Source: Candidatus Hatepunaea meridiana
GTDB lineage: Bacteria > Electryoneota > AABM5-125-24 > Hatepunaeales > Hatepunaeaceae
DNA: 43,418 bases
NCBI GenBank assembly: GCA_030765125.1
Contig: JAVCDD010000367.1
Coordinates: forward strand, 1 to 43,418
Direction: 5' to 3'
The position numbers and the translations under genes were made by a program. Below, piece by piece: positions 24,820 through 34,000 of this stretch; position 1 is the first letter of the stretch; each line of letters opens with the position of its first letter. The notes beneath the pieces were generated by a model. The model ran no database searches. It was not told where the DNA came from and was given only the letters and a program-made list of their open reading frames with translations.

Positions 24820-24835
24820 TGGCACGTGCTTTGCA
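24820..24835 (+). promoter_or_regulatory. Sigma-54 (RpoN) promoter
   Basis: TGGCACGTGCTTTGCA matches the -24/-12 consensus (TGGCAC-N5-TTGCA) at every position. Transcription would start near 24845, leaving a roughly 40-nt leader before the ATG at 24885. Sigma-54 promoters need an AAA+ activator, so the downstream secreted protein is likely under signal control. Confidence 0.88.
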
Positions 24836-24884
24836 CAAATTACATAATTACAAGAAAATCGAATCTACAAATTTGGAGGCAGTA

Positions 24885-26600
24885 ATGCAAAAACTTTTTA
24901 TTTTACTTTTCTTAGCGCTTTTCTTAGCGCTCCCGGCATTCGCTCAGACTGGCTCAGTTAGCGGGAGAGTGTTCAGTGGGCAAAGACCGGTCTCGAACGC
25001 AGATGTCATTATTGAGAATGATCGTGAACGTTTCGAAACTCAAACAGATCGTGAAGGTGCATTTGCCTTTGAGCGGGTTCCCGTGGGACGTTATGGCATT
25101 GTAGCCTCACACGATGACTTTGGAAGAGCTGAAGATGATCTTGAAGTCAACGAAGATGAGAATACTGAGATTGACCTCGTGCTTGACGGTGGCGGCGAAA
25201 ATCGTCCGCCTGTTCTATTCGAAATCGGTAACTGGGAGGTTGAAGAGACAGAGGAATTGACATTCACTTTAGAAGCCTTAGATCCTGACCATGACAACCT
25301 TGAGTTCTCTGCGAGGAATCTTCCTGAAGGCGCAGAGCTTAACGGAGCGGATTTCGTCTGGACTCCTAACTGGGAACAGGCGGGTAATTACGAGGTGACG
25401 TTTATTGTCACGGATGACGGCGAGGGTAATCTGACTGACGAGGAGACGATCACGATCAGTGTCAGCAACCGCAATCGTCCGCCTGTTCTATTCGAAATCG
25501 GTGACTGGGAAGTCGAAGAGTCAGAGGAATTGGCATTCGCTTTAAGAGCCTCAGATCCTGACGATGACGACCTTGTGTTCTCAGCAGAGAATCTTCCTGA
25601 AGGCGCTGAGTTTACCGATAATGGCGATGGCACAGCTGAATTTGGCTGGACTCCTGACAACGAGCAAGCGGGTAATTACGATGTGACATTTATTGTCACG
25701 GATGCTACTCTGACTGACGAAGAGACGATCACGATCAGTGTCAGCGACGGCGGTGGCGGTCGCAATCGTCCGCCTGTTCTAGCCCATATCGGTGACAGGG
25801 AAGTGGACGAGGAGCAGATTCTTGAATTCACTTTGGAAGCAACTGATCCCGACGATGACGACTTAGCGTTCTTTGTCGAGAATCCTCCTGAAAGTGCGGA
25901 ATTCACCGATAATGGAGATGGAACAGCTGTTTTCATCTGGACTCCTGACAACGAGCAGGCGGGTGATTACGAGGTAACGTTTATCGTCATGGATGGTAAT
26001 CTGACTGACGAAGAGACGATCACGATCACTGTCATCGACAACGATGATGACGAGTTTGGTTCTGTCAGCGGAACGGTATCCACCGAGGATGACGAACCAG
26101 CAGTTAACGCAGATGTCATTATTGAGATCGGAGAACGTGAAACTCTCGAAACTCAAACCGACGATAGAGGTGGCTTTGCTTTCGAGGAGGTCCCGGTCGG
26201 GAATTATCGCATTACCGCCTTACTGGAGGATGTTGGAACGGCGGAGGATGATATTGAAATTGTCGCAGATCAAGAAACCATGGTTATCCTCGTGCTTCAT
26301 TTGGAGGGTGTAGGTGAACAGGGTGTGAATATTCCTGTTACCTCTGTGCTGCTGGGTTCATTCCCCAACCCATTTAATGCTGTTGCTACAGTAAGCTATA
26401 ATCTACCTGCAGCTACTCATGTAAGGTTGTCTGTCTTCAATACTGAGGGACGACTTATTCAGACATTATCAAACGGCTGGATAATGGCGGGTGAGCACCA
26501 GACCGAGATCAACGGGTACTCACTTCCCACCGGAATCTACATTCTTCGCCTTGACGCTGGAAAACTCAGTCAGACAAAAAGGTTAGTGTTGCTGAAATAG
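24885..26600 (+). CDS. Secreted T9SS protein with cadherin-like repeats
   Basis: 571 residues. The signal peptide (MQKLFILLFLALFLALPAFA) is followed by a carboxypeptidase-regulatory-like domain (SGRVFSGQRPVSNADVIIEN, about 25-100). Three putative Ig/cadherin-like repeats of about 95 residues follow (each RPPVL...IG...V-x-E..., DPDxDxL, WTPxxEQAGxY, FIVTD, LTDEETITI). A second regulatory-like domain and a type IX sorting tail (SFPNPFNAVATVSYNL to the end) close it. The repeats are also similar as DNA, suggesting recent duplication. The ATG at 24885 has GGAGG 6 nt before it. The upstream sigma-54 site suggests activator-dependent expression. A surface adhesin or calcium-binding role is inferred. 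Confidence 0.9.
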   Translation: MQKLFILLFLALFLALPAFAQTGSVSGRVFSGQRPVSNADVIIENDRERFETQTDREGAFAFERVPVGRYGIVASHDDFGRAEDDLEVNEDENTEIDLVLDGGGENRPPVLFEIGNWEVEETEELTFTLEALDPDHDNLEFSARNLPEGAELNGADFVWTPNWEQAGNYEVTFIVTDDGEGNLTDEETITISVSNRNRPPVLFEIGDWEVEESEELAFALRASDPDDDDLVFSAENLPEGAEFTDNGDGTAEFGWTPDNEQAGNYDVTFIVTDATLTDEETITISVSDGGGGRNRPPVLAHIGDREVDEEQILEFTLEATDPDDDDLAFFVENPPESAEFTDNGDGTAVFIWTPDNEQAGDYEVTFIVMDGNLTDEETITITVIDNDDDEFGSVSGTVSTEDDEPAVNADVIIEIGERETLETQTDDRGGFAFEEVPVGNYRITALLEDVGTAEDDIEIVADQETMVILVLHLEGVGEQGVNIPVTSVLLGSFPNPFNAVATVSYNLPAATHVRLSVFNTEGRLIQTLSNGWIMAGEHQTEINGYSLPTGIYILRLDAGKLSQTKRLVLLK

Positions 26601-26626
26601 TGATCCAATGACATAAGTTCATAACT

Positions 26627-26661
26627 AAAAGCGCTGTCAGGCTTTTTCTGACAGCGCTTTT
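26627..26661. terminator. Rho-independent terminator
   Basis: A 14-bp perfect stem (AAAAGCGCTGTCAG / CTGACAGCGCTTTT) with a 7-nt loop, followed by CTATTTG. It lies 26 bp after the stop of the cadherin-like gene; the A/T flanks would let it work in both directions. Confidence 0.93.
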
Positions 26662-26764
26662 CTATTTGTAAGTCACTCTGCTTTTCGTGTTGTGCGTCTC
26701 AAAGGAATACCGGAACGTGTGGTAAGTGTTTCGTTTCGTCAATATGGTGGTGACCCTGTTACTT

Positions 26765-26836
26765 AGTAGCCCGGATTTTCCAAATCCGGGATTGTTTTAT
26801 TAAAAAAAGCCCCGGTTTCGCCGAAACCGGGCTACG
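26765..26836. repeat. CGTAGCCCGG...CCGGGCTACG element, copy 5
   Basis: A 72-bp copy with both inner hairpins, between the terminator and the 3' end of the minus-strand subtilase gene (40 bp away). Confidence 0.9.
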
Positions 26837-26876
26837 ATACTGAAGTTGTCAGGATTCGCAGGCGGGGACGCCTACG

Positions 26877-28586
26877 CTACCTGATATAGACCACTCGCTT
26901 AGTGAACATAAAATCACCATTATAAACCTTCACTACATACACTCCCGATGCTCGCCCATCAAAATCAACAGTTATCAATCCATTATAAATATTCTTATCC
27001 AATATTTCCGGGATATTCAACCTCCTTCCGCTAATATCAAACACCTGAACAGTTCGTGGCATTCTATCACCCATGAATTGCAGATTCAATCGTCCATTGA
27101 ATGGATTCGGATAAACATTGAAGTTAAATATCTGAGGAATATTCACATTATCAGCTACTTGTCTTGAAGCTGCTTCCTCAACAGCAGCGAGAGCATCCGG
27201 AATGCCGTAACCACGCAGTGTATCAGGTTCGTCCGCCATACTCGCCGTCTGGTGTAGTATATCGATCACTTCGGCAGGCGACAGATAAGGATGAGCCTGT
27301 ACAATAAGCGCTGCTATACCTGCGATTATCGGGCATGAAAATGATGTTCCGCTGTGTGAGAAATAAGCGGTGTCGTTCAGGTTGGATGCTGTGTAAACTG
27401 AAGCTCCGCGAGCGACGACGTCCGGTTTGATACGTCTGTCGTAGGTCGGTCCCTGCGATGATACTGCCCAATATTCACCGTTGCTTCTCACGCCGCCGAC
27501 GCTGATCACCATACGAGCGTCGGCAGGCGCTCCCATCTTGGAATCGGGATAGTCCGATAATCCGGTATTGCCCATTGAGTTGACAATAACAATTCCCGCC
27601 GCAGCGGCGGAATCCGCAGCGCGAGTAGTTACCGCTGTGCGTCCATCCATATCCTCCCAATCGTACCAAGCTCGATACGAAAGTGATGATGAAAGCACGT
27701 CCACACCTAACGAATCGTGAAACCAGAGTCCCTCGATCCAGATGTCTTCTTCTACCGGGGTTTCCGATTCGGAATTCTCTGTTTTAGTTAACACAAACTG
27801 AGCTTGCGGCGCTACACCGATAAAACTTCCCGAATCCAGAGCCGCAATAACTGACAGCGTCCTGGTTCCGTGCCGACCGCTGCCGTGATCTCCTTCATCG
27901 GCGACATTATCATCACCGTTCAGGAAATCGTAAGCGTCGACTATCTCCATATAGCGAAAGCCGCGATGATCGAGGTTGTCAAAACCGGTATCCTGCACAC
28001 CGATCAACACGCCCTGCCCGCGGTAACCGGCATCGTGAGCCGCCGGTACGTTTACCATCAGAGACTGGTCCAAGGCTCGTCCGAAAAGCTCATCATTATC
28101 TGTTATGATCTGATCGTGCTGTTTGCGCGCTGACGAATGAACATTATTCAGACTATGATATGCCATCACCGGACGGACTTCACTTACGAAACCAAGTCGT
28201 CTTACAGCATTCAGTGCATAAGGCAAGCCTGTAACCGTAACGGCGTTAATGTATCGCAACTGTCTGACAACACGGCATCCGGTTGCTTCTATTGCTTCAA
28301 TTTGGGAACGACTGATCGGTAGATCACATTGTCGGACGGATGGCTCGCGAGCGATTACTTTATGCCGACGTGTTAGTGATCGAGCGGATAGGCTTTTCGC
28401 AGCTTCGTCTAAGTCCCGGTCAAGTTCAACCGCTGATTTATGCTCACGCTCCAGAAACACCCAGTATCGATCCGTTTGAACAGGAGTAATCTTTTCATCC
28501 GGACCTTCACCAGTTCCTGCTTGGGAAGCGACTGCAAGAAACTGAAATATTATGTAAATAGACCAGATGTAATTATTCTTCAACAT
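26877..28586 (-). CDS. Subtilisin-like serine protease (S8) with T9SS sorting tail
   Basis: 569 residues. A signal peptide (to about residue 23) and an inhibitor-like prodomain (about 38-140) precede a peptidase S8 domain. The catalytic triad is Asp199 (VQDTGFD), His239 (GRHGTRT) and Ser415 (SGTSFSCP), with oxyanion Asn340. The C-terminal 85 residues are a type IX sorting tail (YPNPFNGRLNLQF ... TKRVVYIR). Secreted, cell-surface-linked proteolysis is the likely role. No obvious SD precedes the ATG, and the upstream region is repeat DNA, so the promoter lies within or beyond repeats. Confidence 0.93.
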   Translation of the reverse strand: MLKNNYIWSIYIIFQFLAVASQAGTGEGPDEKITPVQTDRYWVFLEREHKSAVELDRDLDEAAKSLSARSLTRRHKVIAREPSVRQCDLPISRSQIEAIEATGCRVVRQLRYINAVTVTGLPYALNAVRRLGFVSEVRPVMAYHSLNNVHSSARKQHDQIITDNDELFGRALDQSLMVNVPAAHDAGYRGQGVLIGVQDTGFDNLDHRGFRYMEIVDAYDFLNGDDNVADEGDHGSGRHGTRTLSVIAALDSGSFIGVAPQAQFVLTKTENSESETPVEEDIWIEGLWFHDSLGVDVLSSSLSYRAWYDWEDMDGRTAVTTRAADSAAAAGIVIVNSMGNTGLSDYPDSKMGAPADARMVISVGGVRSNGEYWAVSSQGPTYDRRIKPDVVARGASVYTASNLNDTAYFSHSGTSFSCPIIAGIAALIVQAHPYLSPAEVIDILHQTASMADEPDTLRGYGIPDALAAVEEAASRQVADNVNIPQIFNFNVYPNPFNGRLNLQFMGDRMPRTVQVFDISGRRLNIPEILDKNIYNGLITVDFDGRASGVYVVKVYNGDFMFTKRVVYIR

Positions 28587-28604
28587 AAGTAAAGGAAATA
28601 TGCA

Positions 28605-28644
28605 CCGCAGATTACGCAGATTAAAAAATCTGCGTAATCTGCGG
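28605..28644. repeat. Perfect palindrome of the CCGCAGATTACGCAGATT family
   Basis: Two 18-bp arms (28605-28622 and 28627-28644) with a 4-nt loop, 19 bp upstream of the subtilase start codon on the minus strand. A transcript from further upstream would carry this hairpin in its leader. Confidence 0.88.
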
Positions 28645-28665
28645 ATAGAAACTACGCGACAGGAG

Positions 28666-28840
28666 CAGGCTGTCCGAGAATAGATAAACCACCTGTTCCG
28701 TCAGGTCTTGCTGCGACGAAGTCGTAGTGTGACCTGACGTTTGTATCATAATAATAGAAGGTTACAAACCGGCAGGTCACACGCTTTAAAGCGCAAGACC
28801 TGCTAGAACGAGCCACTATAGATATTCTCGGACAGTCTGC
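28666..28840. mobile_element. MITE-like element (copy 2) inserted in a hairpin repeat
   Basis: 175 bp with ends CAGGCTGTCC and GGACAGTCTG. The TIR is about 18 bp with one mismatch. The flanks, ACGCGACAGGAG on the left and GAGTGTCGCGTCTACT on the right, rejoin to give the hairpin present intact at 14589-14608. This implies insertion with a short target duplication (GAG, or GA if the terminal G belongs to the element). Confidence 0.9.
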
Positions 28841-28889
28841 GAGTGTCGCGTCTACTTTATTAAGGCTTCATGCGACAAGAGTATCGCGT

Positions 28890-29609
28890 CTACGAGATTT
28901 CAGATTTCTTGACGATCTTGACTTTCGTCATAACCACAGCAGGTTTCTTTGCATCTTTCTGAGGATCGCGGGGATTTGAACCGATCTTTTCAACAACCTC
29001 AATCCCTTTTATAACCTTGCCAAAAACCGTATATTGATTGTCAAGGTGCGGCGTGGGACCGAGGCAGATGAAGAACTGGCTTCCTGCAGAGTTGGGATCG
29101 CGACTGCGTGCCATTGAGAGTATGCCTAATTCGTGCTTGGTAGAGTTGAACTCGGCTTTAACACTCCAAGGCGGTCCACCTTGACCATCGTTGTATGGGT
29201 CATCATCCTTGGAATTTGGATCACCGCCCTGAATCACAAAACCAGGTATTACGCGATGGAAGGTTGTTCCATTATAGAATCCAGATCTGGAGAGTTTCTT
29301 AAAGTTAGCGACGTGCAGCGGCGCTAAATCAGGGAAGAACTCGACCACCATGTTGCCATTTGCGGTCTCAATTACTGCTACTTCTTCAGGGTCACCGACC
29401 TCTTCCTTTGTAGGTGGAGTAAGTTTATCAATTGAAGTAACTTCATCACTGGTTTCAACTTCGGTAATTTCACTTGACATAGTTTCAGACTCTGGTTTGG
29501 TTGTTTCCGTTTTTTTAATTTCAGCCTTCTGTTCGGTTGTATCCTTGGATTTACAGGCTGCAAGCGTTAATAAACCAAGGCAAATAACGATAAGTAGAAT
29601 ACGATTCAT
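28890..29609 (-). CDS. Cyclophilin-type peptidyl-prolyl isomerase lipoprotein
   Basis: 239 residues. The lipobox LAAC (Cys19) anchors a Lys/Glu/Thr-rich linker (about 20-75) and a cyclophilin domain: FHRVIPGFVIQGGDPNS (catalytic Arg in FHR), NSAGSQFFICL and LDNQYTVFGKVIKG. It would catalyse proline isomerisation of exported proteins in the periplasm. The SD AAGGAG precedes the ATG. It is divergent from the adenosyltransferase gene. Confidence 0.94.
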   Translation of the reverse strand: MNRILLIVICLGLLTLAACKSKDTTEQKAEIKKTETTKPESETMSSEITEVETSDEVTSIDKLTPPTKEEVGDPEEVAVIETANGNMVVEFFPDLAPLHVANFKKLSRSGFYNGTTFHRVIPGFVIQGGDPNSKDDDPYNDGQGGPPWSVKAEFNSTKHELGILSMARSRDPNSAGSQFFICLGPTPHLDNQYTVFGKVIKGIEVVEKIGSNPRDPQKDAKKPAVVMTKVKIVKKSEIS

Positions 29610-29702
29610 GTGTACTCCTTTTTTTGTGGTTAAACGTTAAGTTATTAGCTATATTATACAAATAAATTTACCAATTACAAACAAATAAAACACGAGAAAT
29701 CA

Positions 29703-30254
29703 ATGAAAATATATACTAAAGCAGGTGATTCCGGAAAAACCAGTCTTTATACAGGTGGGAAAGTAGATAAAGACTCAAAGCGGATAAACGCCTATGGCAC
29801 TATTGATGAACTTAACAGCTTTTTTGGTTGGGTGAGAGCGCATGGTTTACCGGAAGATCAGGACAAGCTGCTGCATAAGGTTCAAAATGATCTGTTCAAA
29901 ATAGGATCCGATTTGGCTGCATCTGAAGACAAAGCGGGAAAAGGGCGTAAAATAATCAGACTATCTGAAAACGCTGAGAGATTCTTAGAGGATGCTATTG
30001 ATAAAATGGATACAGAACTACCGCCCTTGAGAGATTTCATTATACCAGGCGGAGTACCACCCGCGGTGGCTCTGCACGTAGTTAGATCGATCTGCCGCCG
30101 CGCTGAAAGGGACATCGTTGCATTAGCAAAAAGTGAATCGGTCAATCCACAGGTATTAAAATACATAAACCGTCTCTCTGATATGCTGTTTGTGATGGCT
30201 CGATATATGAATATGAAAATGGGGTTGGCGGATGTTGTTGTTACAGCAGATTAA
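29703..30254 (+). CDS. PduO-type cob(I)alamin adenosyltransferase
   Basis: A 183-residue ATP:cob(I)alamin adenosyltransferase that makes adenosylcobalamin. The family blocks are complete: KIYTKAGDSGKTSLYTGGK (ATP site at the N-terminus), RINAYGTIDELNS, FIIPGG, RSICRRAERD and YINRLSDMLFVMARYMN. Length fits stand-alone trimeric PduO/MMAB enzymes. The URO-D family protein elsewhere in the window may also be corrinoid-linked, but the two are not adjacent. Confidence 0.95.
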   Translation: MKIYTKAGDSGKTSLYTGGKVDKDSKRINAYGTIDELNSFFGWVRAHGLPEDQDKLLHKVQNDLFKIGSDLAASEDKAGKGRKIIRLSENAERFLEDAIDKMDTELPPLRDFIIPGGVPPAVALHVVRSICRRAERDIVALAKSESVNPQVLKYINRLSDMLFVMARYMNMKMGLADVVVTAD

Positions 30255-30269
30255 GAAAACAAATCACTA

Positions 30270-30300
30270 TCCGCAGATTACACAGATTACGCAGATTTAC
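30270..30300. repeat. CCGCAGATTAC family unit after the adenosyltransferase
   Basis: TCCGCAGATTACACAGATTA followed by CGCAGATTT: one arm plus an extra half-unit. It lies 15 bp after the stop codon. Confidence 0.65.
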
Positions 30301-30308
30301 TGTAAAAA

Positions 30309-30507
30309 TCCCGAAGGGATTAAATATGAATAGCCACCGGTGTGAACCGGTGGAGGGTGTAAAAGCAAACAAAAACAACCCCGAAGGGGTTGAATAAACA
30401 GGATTTATGAAGTGTCTTGTTCGACCCCTTCGGGGTCGCTATAGGGTTTGCATTTCGATTCGGTGGGTTTTCACCCACCGCTATTCATATTTATTCCCTT
30501 CGGGAAT
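30309..30507. repeat. 199-bp MITE-like element, TCCCGAAGGGA type
   Basis: Outer arms pair TCCCGAAGGGATTAAATATG plus AATAGC on the left with their near complement ending at 30507. Inner hairpins are CACCGGTGTGAACCGGTG, CAACCCCGAAGGGGTTG and CGACCCCTTCGGGGTCG. No coding capacity is seen. Confidence 0.82.
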
Positions 30508-30531
30508 GCGTGGTAGGGTTTGTCATTAGAT

Positions 30532-30597
30532 ACAGTATACCTATTTTATCTTATGTCCTTGGAAAACTTCAGACAATTTATAAAATAGATATACTGT
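30532..30597. repeat. REP-like palindrome, ACAGTATACCTATTTTAT type
   Basis: 18-bp arms 30532-30549 and 30580-30597 with one mismatch; a diverged relative of 16641-16732. The rest of this 751-bp gap, 30598-30954, is AT-rich, and I see no gene or assured site in it. Confidence 0.75.
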
Positions 30598-30954
30598 CCC
30601 CTGATTTCCCCTTACAAGATTGCATCACTTCGTTGAAAAATAATACGCTCTTACTTGCAAGATTTTGTATAAAAACTAATGATAATACATTAGATCAATA
30701 AAAAGCAAATACTTTTTTCAATTTCAACGTTTAACTTTTAGTACAATTGATAAACGTTGCAAACAAATATCAGATTTAACAAAATCCATTATTGCAAATT
30801 ATAAGTATTTTTATTATATTATTAAAGGTAATAATGCTAATAGAACTATTTAATCGCATTAATCGCAGAATATAATTTGTCTTATGTAATACACTCTGTG
30901 CATCTCTGCGGTGAAAATAGAACCATCTAATAGCAAAGTTCACATTCACCACTG

Positions 30955-30982
30955 TTTTGTCAGGTGTGAACACCTGACAAAA
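30955..30982. repeat. TCAGGTGT-GA-ACACCTGA palindrome (copy 2), upstream of the C25-like gene
   Basis: 13-bp perfect arms (TTTTGTCAGGTGT and complement) around a 2-nt centre, 23 bp before the ATG at 31006. From position alone it could be an operator or a leader hairpin. Its relatives inside genes suggest a mobile palindrome instead. Confidence 0.8.
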
Positions 30983-31005
30983 TCTAATGAATTCGGAGGT
31001 ATTTT

Positions 31006-34000
31006 ATGTTGTCTCGCCAACTCACCGCATTGATAGTTTTCTCACTCTGCTTTCTGCCTTCTTCTCTGCTTTTCGGAGTTGGTATGTATTCACAGACTGA
31101 GTCTTCTGACGCTGTAACAGTCGCAATTGGGAGCGACGACCAGATTTCTACAAGCCTGAAGATAGAGGTCGCTGATGTAGATATGCAATCAGTAGATTTC
31201 AACGGTGTCGCTTACAACCGTCCCGTAGTCGGACTCGAACCTGCCACAACTCGCGAAGGTTGGCCCGAGTTGCCGATGATTGCGCGTGCTGTACTGGTTC
31301 CACCTACTACCGGCGTTCATTTAGAAGTCACTAACATTGATTTCCATATTGAAAGGGAAATCACTCCCTTTATAGTACCCTCTCTAAATGGAACAGTCAA
31401 TGTAGACCTTCCCGGAGAACCTATCGATGAATACCTCTCTTACGATGGCTTTTGGCCTCCGGAACCGGTAGTAATCAGCGAACCCGCTATCCTGCGCGGA
31501 CACCGCATAGTCCAGACTACGGTTTATCCGGTTCAATATAATCCGGCTACCGGGGAAACAAGGTTTAATGATAATGTTGAATTCAATCTGGTGTACGAGG
31601 GTAAGGGACGAAACGTGGTCGAGAATCCGGATCGCCTCAGACCTTCGCGTTATGTCAACCGCATCCTGAAGAATCTGGTTGTCAATCCTCCCGAACCGAG
31701 TCGCGATGATTTTCAAAGTGGTTCATACCTATACATCATACCGAGAGTCAACGGCATCGAAGACGCAATGGAACCGCTACTTGAGTGGCGCAATCGCCAG
31801 GGACATAAAGTTGTGGTCGAATACGTTAATAACGCCGCCGGGGTGAATACTATTATGAATCTGATACGGGATGCTTATGATGATTGGGATGTTCCGGTCG
31901 AATTCGTTGCACTTGTCGGTGATGCGACTGGTTCAATTGCTCTTGGAGCTGCCACACAGTATGGTGATTATAACTATTCCAGGGTTGATGGCAACGATCC
32001 TCTGCCGGATGTGGCAGTTGGCAGATTATCGGTCAGCAGTATGAACGAACTGAATAGAGTAGTCAATAAGATTGTGAGTTATGAGGTTGCTCCTCCGATA
32101 GAGGACGATGACTCCTGGTGCCTGCAAGGCGCTGTTGTTGCCGGTTATCCTGGTAATGGGTACAGTACGGTATTAGTTGCGAGGTACGTTCGTAGAGAAC
32201 TGTTAAATCTTGGTTTTGAAGAGGTCAGACATTGGTATCATAATGTTGATGGTGAAATTAGAGACAATCAGGATTTTGTAACTCAAGCTTTTGATTGGGG
32301 CGTTTCAATATTTCATTACCGTGCTTACCAGCGTATGAACCATATACCAGTGCATGTATTGGATAATCTCCCTAATACAAATGGACCATATCCACCAGTA
32401 TTAGCGATCTCTTGTAATACTGGTGACTTCGTCAACACAACTGGAAATACAGAGTCGATTTTCCGTGCCAGAGGCGGTGGTGTTGGGGCAATCGGGACCT
32501 GTACTGCCGGCACTAATGTAAGGTTCAACAATATGATGTCAGGCGGTGTATGGAAATGTATATATAAAGATGGCGCTTATGCGTTTGGCTGGGGTCTCAA
32601 TTCCGGAAAATATGAACTGTGGAGAGCTTATAACGGTTTTGATAACGGCTATATGAGTTTTATGGAATGGAACAACCTGATCGGTGATCCAGGTACACAT
32701 ATTCTCACTGGTAGACCTCGTGAGATTGAAGTTACTTATGAAGAGGAAATTGCACTCGGTGAAAGTTACTTTGCTGTCAGCGTAGAAGACGTTGAAGATG
32801 AAATCCCGGTTCCGGAAGCTTTGGTATGCTTATATAAACCTGATGATGAACTGCACTTAACTGCTTACACCGATGATGAAGGTGTCGCGATATTTCTAAT
32901 CCCGGCAGACGACATTAGTGAAGGCGAAATGATGGTCACCGTGACCAAGCACAACCACCTTGCTCACCTTGGCGAAACGGAAATCACCGAGATGGACTAT
33001 TACTTGGGTGTTGAAGAATGGGAAATCGAGGACGATGAGGACGGTACTCCGAATCCCGGTGAAAGTATTGAAATCACACTCTATCTCAAGAACTTCGGAA
33101 CAGATGTTCCTGAAGGTCCGATAACGATAACAGCAGAATCCCTTTCAGAATGGGCTGAAGTTACCAGTGATCCGGTTGAAACGGACGACGTTCCCGAAGG
33201 AGATGAAACGGTTGAAATTCTGGTTGATCTGGATATTCACAACAGCGCTCCCGACGGTGAGATGATTCTTTTAGCGGTTAATACATCCAAAGAAAACGTC
33301 AACTGGGAATCACTTGCTGTAATCGAGATTGAATCACCGAGAATCTCCATTACAGATATAAATATAATCGAAGACGAGCTTGAACCGGGCAGCTTTTCCG
33401 AATTGGATATTGAAATAACTAATATTGGTAGAAAAACACTGCCGGCATTCTCCGCAACGTTGTGGAGTGAAACTAACCTGGTGCGAATAATCCAAGCCGA
33501 GTCCCGTTATGATGAGATAGCGTCTGACGGATCTGAAACAGTCTCCGGCAGACGTTTCGAGGTTAGCGCCCATCCATATACTATACCAGGTATGGAAGTT
33601 GAAGTATATCTTGCAATCGAGGTTGAAAATGGATTTTGCGATACAACCTCACTAAAGATACCGGTCAGCCATCAACAGGTAACAGCGCCGTTTGGTCCTG
33701 ATGAATACGGATACGTCTGCTTTGATTCGGGCGATGAAGGCTGGGAAATGACCCCAGTTTACGAATGGATTGAGATAGACCCCCGCGAAGACGAAAACGA
33801 TTTCGAAGGTGAAGACACAGGACTCCGGGATAGTGGTGATAACCAGGATCGGAGCGTTATGGTTGAGCTTCCATTCACATTCAAATACTATGGTGAGGAA
33901 TTTGACCAACTTACTATCTGTACTAACGGCTGGGCGGCTTTCGGCAATCAGCGCGAACTGGCTGATTTTCGCAATCGTCATATTGCACAGGCTTTAGGAC

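Noticed and set aside
30955..30982. Operator for a dedicated repressor of the C25-like gene
   Set aside because: Related palindromes occur inside unrelated genes, so a mobile repeat is more likely; regulation is not excluded.
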